Shown here: positions 21,706 through 33,554 of the stretch, piece after piece | Position numbering within the stretch: position 1 is the stretch's first letter | Layout of the letters: each line of letters begins with the position of its first letter | Assembly: GCA_964016875.1 (NCBI GenBank) | Contig: OZ024729.1 | Span: forward strand, 28,664,494 to 28,728,493 | Length of the DNA: 64,000 nt | Source of the DNA: Fallopia convolvulus | Lineage: Eukaryota; Streptophyta; Magnoliopsida; Caryophyllales; Polygonaceae | Direction: 5' to 3' | Notes under the pieces: generated by a model | The model's database searches: none | Seen by the model: the letters and a program-made list of their open reading frames with translations, nothing else | Told to the model about the DNA's origin: nothing | Position numbers and translations under genes: made by a program

Positions 21706-22969
21706 TTGACGGAGGAAGAAGAGATTTCAACATTTGATTACCTTGAAGAAGTCTTAAAAACGGAGCCCGAAGAACCATTCTTATTCCGGCTAAGCCTACC
21801 CCAACGCTCAAGCCCCTTCCAGACTCCCTCGGGTATGAATTTCTTGGTCCTAACTCTACTTTTCCCGTCATCATCAATGCTAAACTAAAAAATGAGGAAG
21901 TAGAGAAGCTTCTTTCTGTGCTTAGGACATATAGAAAAGCCATAGGCTATTCCCTGGATGATATAACTGACATATCCCCCTCACTTTGCATGCATCGGAT
22001 TTACATGGAGGATAATCATAAACCCACCATAGAGCATCAACGTAGGTTAAATCCTAATATGAAAGAGGTGGTTAAAAAGAAAATTATTAAATTTCTTGAT
22101 GCTGGGATCATATTTCCTATATCGGACAGCCAATGGGTTAGTCCGGTCCATGTAGTCCCTAAAAAGGGGGGATGACCATTATTGAAAATGATAAGGGCGA
22201 GCTAATCTCCACTAGAACCACAACTAGTTGGAGGATGTGCATTGATTATAGGAAGCTCAATAGTGCCACAAGAAAAGACCATTTTCCGCTTCCTTTTATT
22301 GATCAAGTATTAGAACGCTTAGCCCAGCATGATTATTTCTGTTACTTAGATGGCTATAGCGGATTTTGGCAAATTCCCATTCATCTTGATGATCAGGAGA
22401 AAACAACCTTTGCATGTCCATATGGGACATTTGCATATAGGAGAATGCCATTTGGGCTTTGCAATGCCCCTACAAGTTTTCAAAGATGCATGATGGCTAT
22501 TTTTTCTAACATGATAGAGCACATTATAGAGGTCTTTATGGATGATTTTTCTGTGTATGGTTCTTCATTTGATGCTTGTCTTGCTAATCTTACTGTTGTG
22601 CTTAAAAGATGTGAAGAAACCAATCTTATGCTTAATTGGGAAAAATGTCATTTTATGGTTCAAGAAGGGATTGTACTAGGACACCTCGTCTCAAAAAAAG
22701 GGATAGAGGTAGACAAAGCTAAAATTGAGCTTATTGAAAAAATACCTCCCCCTTCTTCTATCCAAGACATTAGGAGCTTTTCAGGACATGTTGGCTTCTA
22801 TAGACGTTTTATCCAAGCTTTTTCTAAGATAGCTAAGCCATTGACTAACCTACTGATGAAAGATGTAGTGTTTGAGCTGTCTCCAAAATGTCTTGAAGCT
22901 TTTCACAGGTTAAGAGAGGCCCTCATCTCCGCTCCTATCATACAATCTCCAGATTGGCCTGCCCTTTGA
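21706..22969 (+). pseudogene. Athila A reverse transcriptase
   Basis: The fingers region starts near 21900 (CMHRIYMEDNHKPTIEHQRR, KKIIKFLDAGIIFPISDSQW). One frameshift at about 22172 leads into a long open stretch with WRMCIDYRKLNSATRKDHFP, YLDGYSGFWQIPIH, FGLCNAPTSFQRCM and the catalytic FMDD box (VFMDDFSVYG). The thumb and connection follow (LGHLVSKKGIEVDKAKI, FYRRFIQAFSKIAKPL). The frame ends at a TGA at 22967-22969. Apart from the frameshift the polymerase core looks well preserved. Confidence 0.9.
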
Positions 22970-23266
22970 GATTATCGTGATGCCAGCGACTACGTTGTTG
23001 GTGCAGTGCTAGGACAACGGAAGGATAAAAAGCTCCACGCCATCTATTATGCAAGTAAGACGCTTCGGAGAAGGAATTCCTCGCCATAGTATTTGCTTTC
23101 GAAAAATTCCATTCCTACCTTGTTAGTTCAAATGTAATAGTTTATACTGACCATGAGGTCGTTCGATATCTAATGGAAAAAGGATGTCAAACCTAGGCTA
23201 CTCCGTTGGATGCTCTTATTACAAGAATTTGATCACGAGATTTGAGACAAGAAAGGAGTAGAAAAC
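22970..23266 (+). pseudogene. Athila A RNase H, decayed
   Basis: The start reads DASDYVVGAVLGQRKDKKLH and IYYASKTL, the usual RNase H opening. After that a small deletion shifts the frame, and several stops occur before DHEI and NLVADHLSRLP, where an open frame resumes. The active-site acidic residues cannot all be placed. Confidence 0.75.
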
Positions 23267-24967
23267 TTGGTGGCGGATCACTTATCTAGGTTGCCAGTTG
23301 AACACATTACCGATTCCAACAACGTTGTGCCAATCAACAACTCTAGAACGGACGAGCACCTCATGATGTACGAGGTCGAAAACTGCAGAAAGCTTGTTAT
23401 TGACCCTATTAGGATCGGTACCGAGTCAATTTTGAAGCTGGAGGACGCTGAGCACACCGGTACCGAACCAAGAACCATTGATACCAAAGCTGAAGAGCTA
23501 GATACCGATCCACAAGAGGTCGTTACCGAAGATAATAACGAAGCCAAAGGGTCGATAACGACCCAGCCAGGTATGTTTTCTCAACCTAACTTCATTACTT
23601 TTCATTCAAGTCCTTCCTCATCTCTTGCTTCTACTTCTTTTCATTATATTCATGCTATTAAAGGGTCAAAAGCCCCTTGGTTTGCGGATTTTGCTAACTA
23701 TATTGTAGGAGGCGTGATTCCCGAGGGGTTAACACCACAAAAGAAAAAGAAGTTTCTCCATGATGTCAAACAGTACTATTGGGATGATCCTTACTTGTTC
23801 AAGCAAGGGAGTGATCACCTCTTTAGGCGCTATATTCCAGAACAAGAGATAGAGAGTGTGATCCGTCAATGTCACACACTTCCCACCGGTGGCCATGCAA
23901 AAGGATTCAAAACCACGGCGAAGATTCTTCAAAGTGGTCTCTATTCGCCAACTATTTTCAGGGACGTACATGATTATGTGACTTCATGTGATGAATGCCA
24001 ACGCTCTGGAAACATCACTTGGAGGCATGAAAACCCGCAAACAAGGATACTAGAAGTCGAGTTATTCGACGTGTGGGGCATAGACTTTATGGGAATTTTC
24101 CCTTCATTGGGCCCCTACAAGTATATCCTTGTTGCGGTTGATTATGTCTCTAAGTGGGTGGAGGCCAATGCTACAAGGACAAATGATGCTAAAACCGTGG
24201 CAAAGTTTATTAAGAGTAACATTTTTCCCAAGTTGGGCATACCGAGAGTCCTCATTAGTGATGGTGGGTCACATTTCATAGAGCGGAGTTTTGAAGCACT
24301 TTTGGCTAAGTATGGGGTATCACATCGGGTGGCAACACCGTATCATCCCCAAACTAATGGCCAAGCTGAAGTTTCAAACAGGCACATCAAAAGCATACTG
24401 GAGAAGACGGTCTCTCGCTCAGGGAAGGATTGGTCATCTAAGCTAGATGATGCTCTATGGGCTTACAGAATGGAGTACAAGACACCTCTATGCACCACTC
24501 CCTACAATCTAATGTATGGCAAGGCGTGCCATTTGTTTGTCGAGATGGAGCACAAAGCATTATGGGCTCTAAAAGAGATTAATATGGATCTCAATAAAGC
24601 CGGGGCAAAGCGATTCATGGATTTACAAGCACTAGAAGAGTTGAGGCTAAAGGCGTACGAGAACGTTGAGATTTACAAAGAGCGTACAAAGCGATGGCAT
24701 GACCAGAAATTGGTGCCCAAAACATATGAAGTTGGTGACAAGGTACTTCTCTTTAACTCTAGACTCTACTTATTTCCAGGGAAGCTAAGGTCAAGATGGA
24801 GTGGGCCATTTGTGGTTCACCACATATACCCTCATGGAGCAGTGGATCTAGTAGATAACAATGGGGCCATCTTCAAAGTAAATGGACACAGGTTGAAGAA
24901 GTTTTATGAAAAAAACGACCCGGAAGAAGAGATTAGAGCCACTTGGGCTCTTACATCGTCGGACTAA
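23267..24967 (+). CDS. Athila A integrase segment (open frame)
   Basis: This is an uninterrupted 566-residue frame. It begins at the RNase H/integrase hinge (ADHLSRLPVEH). Residues 40-130 form a linker with GTE, TDP and VTE peptides from the GGTACC motif. From about residue 205 the HHCC zinc domain is seen (IRQCHTLPTGGHAKGF, CDECQRSG). The DDE core follows (DVWGIDFMGIFP, LISDGGSHF, then NRHIKSILEK with the final Glu). The C-terminal part has YEVGDKVLLFNSRL and SRWSGPFVV. It lacks its own start context and would have been part of a polyprotein. Confidence 0.9.
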   Translation: MVADHLSRLPVEHITDSNNVVPINNSRTDEHLMMYEVENCRKLVIDPIRIGTESILKLEDAEHTGTEPRTIDTKAEELDTDPQEVVTEDNNEAKGSITTQPGMFSQPNFITFHSSPSSSLASTSFHYIHAIKGSKAPWFADFANYIVGGVIPEGLTPQKKKKFLHDVKQYYWDDPYLFKQGSDHLFRRYIPEQEIESVIRQCHTLPTGGHAKGFKTTAKILQSGLYSPTIFRDVHDYVTSCDECQRSGNITWRHENPQTRILEVELFDVWGIDFMGIFPSLGPYKYILVAVDYVSKWVEANATRTNDAKTVAKFIKSNIFPKLGIPRVLISDGGSHFIERSFEALLAKYGVSHRVATPYHPQTNGQAEVSNRHIKSILEKTVSRSGKDWSSKLDDALWAYRMEYKTPLCTTPYNLMYGKACHLFVEMEHKALWALKEINMDLNKAGAKRFMDLQALEELRLKAYENVEIYKERTKRWHDQKLVPKTYEVGDKVLLFNSRLYLFPGKLRSRWSGPFVVHHIYPHGAVDLVDNNGAIFKVNGHRLKKFYEKNDPEEEIRATWALTSSD

Positions 24968-26139
24968 GCCAAGGTAAGTTCGTCGGGCTAACGACATTAA
25001 AAATAGCGCTTACGGGAGGCAACTAGGTTTAGTTGTTCTTTCTTTTTATAGTTCTTTTTGTTAGCTTTCTTTTGAGTTTTTTTAGTAGAATAGAAGTTTG
25101 CGGAATTGAATGTTTTTTGGCTAAAGTGTTACAGAATTCGATCAATAACGAGGCTGAAAAAAAAGAGCCGCGACAGGCTCGGTACCGACCTGACAGGTTC
25201 GGTACCGACCTGCAAAAACCCAGAAATTACGCGGGGCAGGTAAGTGCGTTTTTAACATAAATACTTCTCCTTGCCTTTCTTTTCCCATGCCAGCTCTACC
25301 AAACAGCCAAAAACACTCTCAAGCAATCCATACACCATCCACCTTCAATTCCCTCAAATCGATTCACACAAAACTCCTCACTCGATCCACGCGCATCACT
25401 TCACACACCTCCACCACTACCGAGCAAAAAGTCACAGATTTGTTCGTTACCGAGTCCCAACCCTCGTTACTCTCAATCCCTTCGAATTTTCGGTTCTAAA
25501 TCTTCAAAACTACGATATGATTTCTCAAACCCTACTCTTTACTTGAAATTATTGAAGATTTATGGTAATTTTTGGTGGTTTTTCATACCTAGATCTATAT
25601 ATGATCCGAGAATGCATGTTGTTATTAGATTCGGGCCTCTTTGCCTTCATATTGGTGTATAAGTCTAGATGATATTCGTTTCCCCATGCTTGGATTGCCA
25701 CTTCTTTCGATTATAAAAGCATGAAGTTACTCGTTCTTGATTTGCAAGATTGACACCATGATTTTTGGCAAAATTTGACATGATTGTATAGGGCTTTGAG
25801 TAAGTATGGGGTTGCAAGTAATTGATTTTGTGGTTTTGATTTGGAATCTTGCTTGAGACATGCTTATTATTAAAATTCGGGGCTTAGAAACTCGAAATCC
25901 TTTGTGCAAAATTTTGGAAACAACCGACTTGTGAAGGTCGATACCGACCTATCACTCACCCATAACAAGCTGGAATCCAGAGACCTCGGTACCGACCCTT
26001 CAGGCTCGGTACCGACCCCCACCAGAATAACCAAATGTTGCCTTTGAGCGTGGTTTCATTGCAAGTATGGGGTGTCTTTGGTGTTTGATTTGCCTGAGTC
26101 GATTTTACCTTAGCTATTTATAATATTTCAGTTACTTAA
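24968..26139 (+). promoter_or_regulatory. Athila A spacer between pol and the ATHILA ORF, with splice signals
   Basis: No coding is seen in these 1.17 kb. Directly after the pol stop stands AAG/GTAAGT (donor at 24974), then a block GCTAACGACATTA and AGCGCTTACGGGAGGCAAC that is shared with Athila B. A second donor CAG/GTAAGT is at 25240. A pyrimidine-poor acceptor TATTTCAG at 26124-26131 lies eight bases before the ATG. Athila B has donors and an acceptor in the same places, suggesting a spliced subgenomic RNA for the downstream ORF. Paired TCGGTACCGA palindromes lie at 25176-25210 and 25925-26020. Confidence 0.6.
25176..25210. repeat. Paired palindrome, GGTACC-core type
   Basis: Two CTCGGTACCGACC-like units (GGCTCGGTACCGACC and GGTTCGGTACCGACC) are separated by TGACA. 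Each contains the self-complementary TCGGTACCGA. Equivalent pairs in Athila A are at 25981-26020, 28621-28658 and 29704-29740, and single copies occur in the LTRs and coding linkers. Confidence 0.85.
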
Positions 26140-27687
26140 ATGGCAAGTTCAAGCAGAGCTAAGGAAAGGCCAAACAAGAAAAAGAGGACCCAAAGATCTC
26201 CATATCCACCGAGGATGGATGATGTCATATTGCAAACCGAGAATCAACGGTCAATCTACAACTCTATCCTCCAAAAACCTCACCTCACAAGATGGTTCTC
26301 AAGGTCTAGTGCAAGGTCATCAGGCATTTGTGAAGATGTTAAGCATGCCTTCTCCATCCTTGGTGTGCCTCACCTCCTCAAATATGAAGAAGTCGCTCAC
26401 TATTCGGCCCTCACCTCGGAGTTTGTGGCCACTCTCCGCACTAGCTTCAAGACCAAAACATCTCCGGGGAGGATCAAGTTCCGGCTAGGCAATGAGGATT
26501 ATGAGTTCACTATGGAAGCGTTCAACAAACTTCTCCAATCTCCTAACTCTTCCCGAAACTACAAAGCACCGGATGACTTCAAAGTCACGGAAACTTGGGG
26601 TTACATTTCTGGGGAAATCAGTCCCAACACGCCTGCGCTTCTCGGGGCACACATCATCAACCCCATCTTGTGAATCATCCTCAGAATTTTGGGCTCAACA
26701 ATTTGGCCCAAAATGGAGCTCTCTAGGCCAACAAAGACGGAGGTTGGATGTCTCCGTACAATTCTTTTTGAAGACCCCGCTCCTATGAATCTGGGGTATG
26801 AATGGGTGAAGTATGTGGAGCAAAACAGGGCCACTTTACAGGGAGTTTATTGGGGCAACTTGGTGAGCCTTTTGGCTATTGCTCTCAAAATCGATCTATC
26901 ACGCTATAGTGCACACTGTCCGTAGAAGATGAACACGAGCTACTGGCTGTCTTCCGGTATTTTTTAGAGATGCGAGAGGGGAGTCGCCACCCTGATTCAA
27001 GGACAACCCGTGCAAGTCAATCGAGAAAAGATGCAGTTATTATATTTGCCCAATTGGTATGAAGTTTGGACATCTCAACCATTCCCCCTGGCCAAGAAGC
27101 CTCAAGATGAGGCTACCTTACGAATATCCGAGACTAGGTATGAGCATTAGGAGGCCGCCATGGAAGAAGATGATCCAGCCCCTGGAGGAGATCAGTACCG
27201 AGCACCACCGGGTCGGTATCGAGGCTCCAACACATGCTGCCAACGTCGGTACCGAGCATCCTGGCCTCGGTACCGAGTATTACGAGGTTGCTACCGAGGG
27301 TTTCCACTTCGACACCGAGCCTGATCAGCACTCTACTGTGCCACCAGCATTCGGTATCGTGCCCTATGCTCCCTTTACTCAACACCACATTACCAGCAGC
27401 CGTCCCATACCGATTACTCCGGTTCTGACGCTCCACCACAGTGGGCACAAGATTTGTCATCCCAGATGCAACAACTGAATCTGCAGCATTCTCAATTACA
27501 TCAACATATGAATCATTGCCATGATTTTTATTCAGCTCGAATGGCACTTGAGGATGCGTGTCAGCAGATGGCTGACGCTCGCTGGAGGATAACTGAGCAG
27601 CGTGCAATAGTTGATGAAGAACGTTGGCGGACAATGGCTGAGTTTATGGGCAACATGGAGCGATACTTCCCACCACCGAACCGCTGA
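26140..27687 (+). pseudogene. Athila A ATHILA-type ORF (env position), broken
   Basis: ATG at 26140 starts MASSSRAKERPNKKKRTQR, followed by a domain with WFSRSSARSSGICEDV, AFSILGVPHLLKYEEV and SPGRIKFRLGNEDYEFTMEA, which fits the ATHILA ORF-1 family. A TGA at 26671-26673 interrupts it in frame, and frames change near 26930 and 27450. The C-terminal third is low-complexity with GTE, GTD and STE repeats encoded by GGTACC motifs. The last part reads DFYSARMALED and ends FMGNMERYFPPPNR. The ORF sits where envelope genes stand in errantiviruses, but I see no clear signal peptide or membrane anchor, so an envelope role is unproven. Confidence 0.8.
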
Positions 27688-29399
27688 TAATCTCTCTTTT
27701 CAAGGATGCTTCCTATGCTTCGATAACCAGTTTGTGAGTTTATTTTTCTTTTCCCTATCTTTTCTTATGCTTTACTTTGTTTTTACAGTGAGGACATTGT
27801 AATGTTTAAGTATGGGGTAGGGAGGGAAAAGAAAACTTTTTTGCCTTCATGTGTTTTCATGTTCTTGTGTTAGTTTTTTTTCCTTAATAGTTGCTTTAGT
27901 TTCTTTCTTTTTTATAAAAAAAATCACAAAAAAATTTGAAAATTTTCAAAATTACAAAAAGATTTTAGAACAGATGAGTACCCTTGATCTTATGGTTCTA
28001 TGATTGCTTTTACTTTGCATGACCTTGTATTTCCTTTTAGCATGTTTTTGATAGTATAGCCTGAATCTCATGATAAAATTGTTGTTATAGTGAAATAGCA
28101 AATGATGAAACTGAGTGCATATGACTTTTAGCATGAGTAGTTACAATCCAACAAAATGACCTTGTGAGCTTTATTTGTAGCCTTGATTTTTCATATGTGA
28201 TTTACTCTCTATATGTATATTATCTCTTGGAATTGTGATGGTTATCTATTTCTGAAGACCTATATAAGATTTTTAGTTCATCACTTGTGAAATCATATGA
28301 TAGAGAACTTATCTTTCATAAGCCCTATTAATATATATCCATCCTTACATTATCCTTGTTTTTGAAGCCAATTTGAGCCTTATGCCTTTTTATTTGTAGC
28401 TCCACAAAATTATTCCCTAGCCGAATGAAGCTTGACCCTATCCGGGGATTAGGACTTAGTTGGAGAGGAGTTGTTTTTGTTGAGTGCAAAATGTATGTTG
28501 GTTCGAAAATTAAGGGTTTGGTTGGGGTAGATTGGATGTCTCTTATTTTAATTTTGTAAAAAGACATCTTGGTTAAGAAAATGCACAAAGGAATGGAAGT
28601 TTAAGAAAATTGAATGAACAGACTCGATACCGACCCTGTGGGCTCGGTATTGAGGTTCTTCGGAGTGAAAAAGGAAGAAGGATTTACAGCTCGATACCGA
28701 CCTTCTCAGGCTCGGTGAAAGAAAAAAATGAAGGAAAAAGGAAAGAATAAGAAGGAAAAAGTGTGCAAGTGCTTCAAAGTTCAAAATCAAGATTTTCTTT
28801 ATATTATGTATATGAGACTTTCTAGGATTCAAATGGGTGAGTGAAAGAGAGTGAGCATAATAAAAAAATGAGGATATTGGTTATCTTTGATGAGAATTTT
28901 TTGATGTGTGTGAGCTTTTAGGAGTCTTTGATTCCCGTATATTATCAGCACCACATAGCCAAAAGTTTTCCACGCCTATTTGTCATTACCAAGCCCCATT
29001 ACAACCCGACCGCATGGAAATTTCTATGGAGTTTTTCATTGAGCCTAAGTTCTCTTGATGATTTTTGCTTGTTTTGACAAATCTTTGGTGGAGAGTTTGG
29101 TGATATAAGTTCCAATTTCTATGAGATTTTGCATATAAGATTGAGTTGAAAGATGAATTTATAAGCCCAAACACATGAGAGACGAGTGAAACACATTATC
29201 CTTGGTGAGGTTGGATTTTGATTGCTTATGTCTATTAGTTGCATATATATGTATTATGACGTTAAGAGTCACTCACTATTTTTGCTATGTTTTGAAATTG
29301 CTTTTGAGATAAAGTCTATTACTTGATAAATATGTTGATTGGTTTTGGTTTATGTCTAGTGATTGCTTGAGGACAAGCAAGCATAAGTATGGGGTATTT
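27688..29399 (+). other. Athila A 3' spacer and polypurine tract
   Basis: This 1.7-kb non-coding stretch has a homologous partner in Athila B (41447-43160) and, inverted, in Athila C (53824-55579). Landmarks are AAGTATGGGGTAGGG at about 27808, CCCTATCCGGGGATTAGGAC near 28437, and a palindrome pair at 28621-28658. AAGTATGGGGTATTT at 29385-29399 directly precedes the 3' LTR and is the probable plus-strand primer. Confidence 0.75.
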
Positions 29400-30868
29400 T
29401 GATGTTCGTGTTTTTAGTATAGTTTTTTAAGTTTTTTTCTTGGTTGTTTAGCTTAGTATAGTTGAGTTTTAGTGTTTGTTTTGTGTGTTTTTGGATAAGT
29501 TTGGATATTTTGTGAAAAGTATGGAAGCTACTCCGTTTTAGTGTTTTTTGTAGGTTTTCGAAGCAAAATAGGAGCATTCCGAAGAGGTTGAGATCAAGAG
29601 GAAGGTGGGGGAGCATGGATGAGTCAAGGAAGGAAGAAGACGCTTTGAAGATCCCGACAAATCCAAAAGCGGCTATGACAAAGTACAAAAAGATCAAGAA
29701 ACTGAGCTCGATACCGACCATGTGGGTTCGGTACCCGAGCTATGCAGCAGAGTCAAGTCGTGAAGAATTCAGCAAGATGCCTACCGACCCTGACAGGTCG
29801 ACACCGAGGTCCCTTGTGTCGGTAGGCGCACTGACTTCAAGATTTCTATCTTTTTATTTCGCAATCTTTTTAAGTTTGGAAAGTTCTATCTTTTGGAAAC
29901 TTTATAGATAGATTCCTAGTATAAATGTTGTGGTTTTAACCTAGTTTTGGGGGTGTTAAGGGAGAGACAGAGAGAGAGAAAGACGTGAGACTAAAAAGGC
30001 TCTACTTTTCTCTTTGTTCTTAGTTTCTAGTTTACTTTTGAAGATTACTTAGGGAAGAAGATTGTATTCTAAGACAAGTTTCGACTTTTAATTCAAGTAA
30101 GCTTTGTTTTGTTTTCATACAATGTTCTCATTCAATCCTTTTATTTACTTCTTTTCAATTATGTGTGAGTAGTTCAACTTTTCTAGGGTCGGGGTTGAAA
30201 ACCCGGCATGGTTGTGCATGATTGAATGTGTGATGAATGTCTGATTGCCTTTTATCCTTTATCTACTTGTTTTGTGCTTATACTTTATCGAAATTTGAAA
30301 TAATTCGAGTTTATCGCTTGATCGAAAGAGAAAGTTGTAACCTTGAAAGTTGATATTGTTCGATAACGACAGTTTGTGAGCTTTGGATCAAAAATAGGTA
30401 GAAAGTAGATTAATTCATGAAAGTTAATTAATTTGCTTGCTTAAATCAACGAAAGTTGATAGCTTTATCTTCAAGGCATGTTATTTATCCTTCACACTAT
30501 CTTAAATGCATGATTATGTCGTGGTAAACCCTTATCCTAGATCTTTTTCTCATTCGAAAACACCTTCGTAATACTCTATTTTGCATCGGTACCAAGGTAA
30601 CCAGGTCGGTACCGAACCTGCGGTTGATTGCGTTATTTGCCCTATTTGAGTCGAAAGTTAGCATCGATACCGACCATGACAAGGTCAGTACCAACGTGAT
30701 CGTAGCCTCGTCGTTGCTTTCTTCTCTGCCTTATTTTATTTCCGTACTTTCCCGTTTTCTAGAATAGTATTCAAACATAAACTTGCTTCACGTGGACGAT
30801 CCTGAACTCCCTATGCACAACAGGGTCTTGAATACAAATTTTTTTCTTGTCGGGAAACCCTCTCAACA
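29400..30868 (+). repeat. Athila A 3' LTR
   Basis: This 1469-bp LTR runs from TGATGTTCG to TCTCAACA. It contains a palindrome pair (29704-29740), an AGAGAGA purine run near 29965, the GGGTCGGGGTTGAAAACCCG hairpin near 30187, and further GGTACC motifs near 30590 and 30670. The target duplication GAAGC follows at 30869. Confidence 0.9.
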
Positions 30869-31900
30869 GAAGCCATCCAACAGATGCACATCGACAATTC
30901 TGACCTCAGAGAGGACCTCCAAATGAATGCTAGAAGGGAGTTCTTCAACTTCCGAATGGAGATGGGAGAATCTGTCGATAGCTATCAGTCTCGCTTTGAG
31001 GCCATGTGTACCAAGCTTACTGGACTTGGGATCACCAAGGAGGAGATCACCGACAAGATAAAAGTCCAACAACCCTTCAATGGACTAACTGGTGAATGGG
31101 CCAATGAGAGGACCATGTTCAAAGAAAATCCCGAGAACAGAAATCTCATGCTTCACCAAATCGTTGGAAAGTTGGTGGGACATGATAAGAGGAAGCAAGA
31201 CGACAAGGAGCAGGAAAGGGCACACAAAGGGATTGGCCTAAAATTGGAAAAGATGCTCAAATCTGTTCAGGAACAACACGAGACTCTGAAGAAGAAGAAC
31301 ATGAGGAACTTTGCCAAAGCAGACCCACGGAGAAGGATCTCACAAACGACACCTTTTACAAGTGCTACAAAAAGGGGGTACTTTGCCAAAAACTACTCAC
31401 AGGGAACTGACGACAAGAAACTAGGGAAGAAGGCCTACATTGCAACTTGGAGCGATGACGGGGATGAAGATCCTGAGTCTTGGGCACACCCAGAGATGTG
31501 TACAATGGCTATAAGGGAGACCATTGGGGAACAACCCAGTGAAGTAACCACCAAAACCATTCTTGAGTCCCTATCTAACTATGAAAAGCCTGAGTTGTTG
31601 AAATTGCTTTCTAGTCTTGTCAAAGATAACATCAAATTGCAAAAGAAATTAGATGAAGCGGAACACACAAATGCTGAACTTGTTGGTCTTGAATCCTGTT
31701 CCAATTGTGTGAAACTAGTTGATAAGCTTCAATCTTACCTATCCAACATTGTGGCCCTTGAGGATGAAATTAAAACCCTAAAGAGTGATAAAAATGAGTT
31801 CCTACAAAAGCTTAGTAAGGGTAAAATGAGTCCTGAAGTGCGCCTCGAGTTCCCAAACCAAATTTGTCCCTGCCAAATATGGGATTGGGTACAAGTCTGA
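30869..31900 (+). pseudogene. SIRE-like gag, middle and C-terminal part
   Basis: The host element resumes here with IQQMHIDNSDLREDLQMNA, EFFNFRMEMGESVDSYQSRF and ITDKIKVQQPFNGLTGEW, a copia UBN2-type Gag. A lysine-rich segment and a coiled-coil-like region (LLKLLSSLVKDNIKLQKKL, NIVALEDEIKTLKSDKNEF) follow, which is characteristic of the long Gag of SIRE elements. The frame ends at 31898-31900 after a shift near 31830. Confidence 0.85.
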
Positions 31901-32443
31901 GTGCCCAAAGGATGGGAAATCTCCTCACAAGGAATAGAAGATAAATGAGTCTAGGGCCATCGAACTCTAGTGTGCAAAACAAAAGAATGCCCATCCAGAA
32001 GAGAAAATACGTGTCCTGGAAAGTGGGGTAGGTGGAAGAGAGACTACTACACTAGGAACACTGGACACAAACTATATGTCCAAATCGCCAAGGGAAATGG
32101 TTCAAGGGTTTACAACAAAGAAACCATGGATAGGAACAAGATACAAAAACCCCATCCCAAGTACTACTTAGGTGAGTACTACAAAACATGTTGGAACTGT
32201 AGTGCGCATGGGCACTACAAGGAAAGTTGTCCCAAAAATGAAGCTCAAGCTCAAAGGATTCACGAGTATTGGAACATGCAAAAACAAAAAGCAAACAGAC
32301 CTGCTAGAGGTCCCATGCATGGGAACCAGCATAGGAAATTCACGTATCACTCTAGGAACTCTCGTGATTTCAATATTGTTGATTATGTAGTGTTTGAAAC
32401 TATCTTTCCTTGTAAGGGACCAAGAAAGAGTCAATATTGCTGA
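31901..32443 (+). pseudogene. SIRE-like gag tail with zinc knuckle
   Basis: A frame from about 31970 includes YYKTCWNCSAHGHYKESC, a CCHC zinc knuckle, and then a basic stretch QKANRPARGPMHGNQHRK. Protease would be expected next but is missing; the sequence passes directly toward the pre-integrase region. A small duplication around 32370 and 32440 (ATTGTTGATTATGTAGT and ATTGCTGATTATGTAGT) may mark the deletion point. Confidence 0.75.
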
Positions 32444-32451
32444 TTATGTAG

Positions 32452-33554
32452 TTGTATCTACAAGATCTGGTCATTGGTCTTCCACGAATCAATATTGAGG
32501 GTGCCAAGCTTTGTGAAGCATACCTTTGTGATAAGCAAACCAGGAGTTCCTTCGAGCCGAAGAAGGGGGTAAGCACAACGAGGCCCTTGGAACTTATTCA
32601 CATGGATATATGTGGTCCCATACAAACGGCCAGCTACGGTGGTAAAAGGTACATGTATGTGTTAATTGATGATTTTTCAAGATTTACATGGGTTATTTTC
32701 TTGAGATCCAAATCAGATGCATTCAATGAATTTGAGCCCTTCATCAAAAAATGGAAGTTGGCATGGGATTGAAGCTCAAGTCTCTCAAATCTGATCATGG
32801 AACTGAGTTCAAGAACTCAAAGTTCCTTAAGTTTAGTGACAACAAGGGTGTTTCTCACAACTTCTCAGCGCCACGCACACCACAGCAAAATGGAGTGGTT
32901 GAAAGGAAGAACAGAACCCTGGAAGATATGGCTCGCCCCATGATGCTTGAGAGTGGAGTTCCCGATAGCTTTTGGGCCGAGGCGATCTCCACAACAACAT
33001 ACATTCTAAACCGAGCCATGATCCGGCCCATGATCAAGAAGACCTCATATGAATTGATCAAGGGAAGAAATCCCAACATTTCTCACCACAGGACCTTTGG
33101 CTGCAAATGCTTCGTCCACAACAATAGCAAAGACAGCCTTGGAAAGTTTGATCCAAGGAGCGACAAAGTGATCTTCCTAGGATACTCCTCTCAAAGCAAG
33201 GCGTACAGGGTTTATAACAAGAGGACCAAGAAGATCGAGGAAAGCATCCATGTCGTCTCCATCAAACAATCTGTGAAGATGGGAACAGAACCCCAAGGAA
33301 AGGCAACTCTATTCAAACTAGTTAGACAAGAAGAGGTCTATGACGATGATGAGCCAAGGAAGAGAGAGGAAGACTATCCAAGTAGGAACACTGTCCCACC
33401 ACCAGACAACAACCAAGGAGCTCAACATCAAACTGATCAAGACTCTTTCAAAATTCCCTCCACAACAGAAGAACCTCAAGATGCCTCTCAATCCAACACT
33501 CTTGTTCCCCAAGATGAAACCATACCAGCATCTGGAGTCCAAGGGGAACAATGA
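32452..33554 (+). pseudogene. SIRE-like integrase
   Basis: The core begins with LELIHMDICGPIQT (first catalytic Asp) and FTWVIFLRSKSDAF. After a frameshift near 32757 it continues with LKSDHGTEF (second Asp) and PQQNGVVERKNRTLEDM (catalytic Glu). Then come FWAEAISTTTYILNRA and the C-terminal domain with FGCKCFVHN and VIFLGYSSQSKAYRVYN. The linker to RT is acidic and glutamine-rich. The frame stops at 33552-33554. Confidence 0.88.

Larger units (their letters stand above)
13807..30868 (+). mobile_element. Athila A (Ty3/gypsy), inserted in the SIRE-like gag
   Basis: The element runs from TGATGTTCG to CTCTCAACA with the perfect five-base duplication GAAGC at 13802-13806 and 30869-30873. It contains 5' LTR (split by a copia element), truncated gag, protease, RT, RNase H and integrase remnants, a non-coding spacer, an ATHILA-type ORF, a 3' spacer with a polypurine tract, and a 3' LTR of 1469 bp. 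The end of the 5' LTR, the PBS and about the first half of gag are deleted at about 19670. It is therefore defective. Confidence 0.9.
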
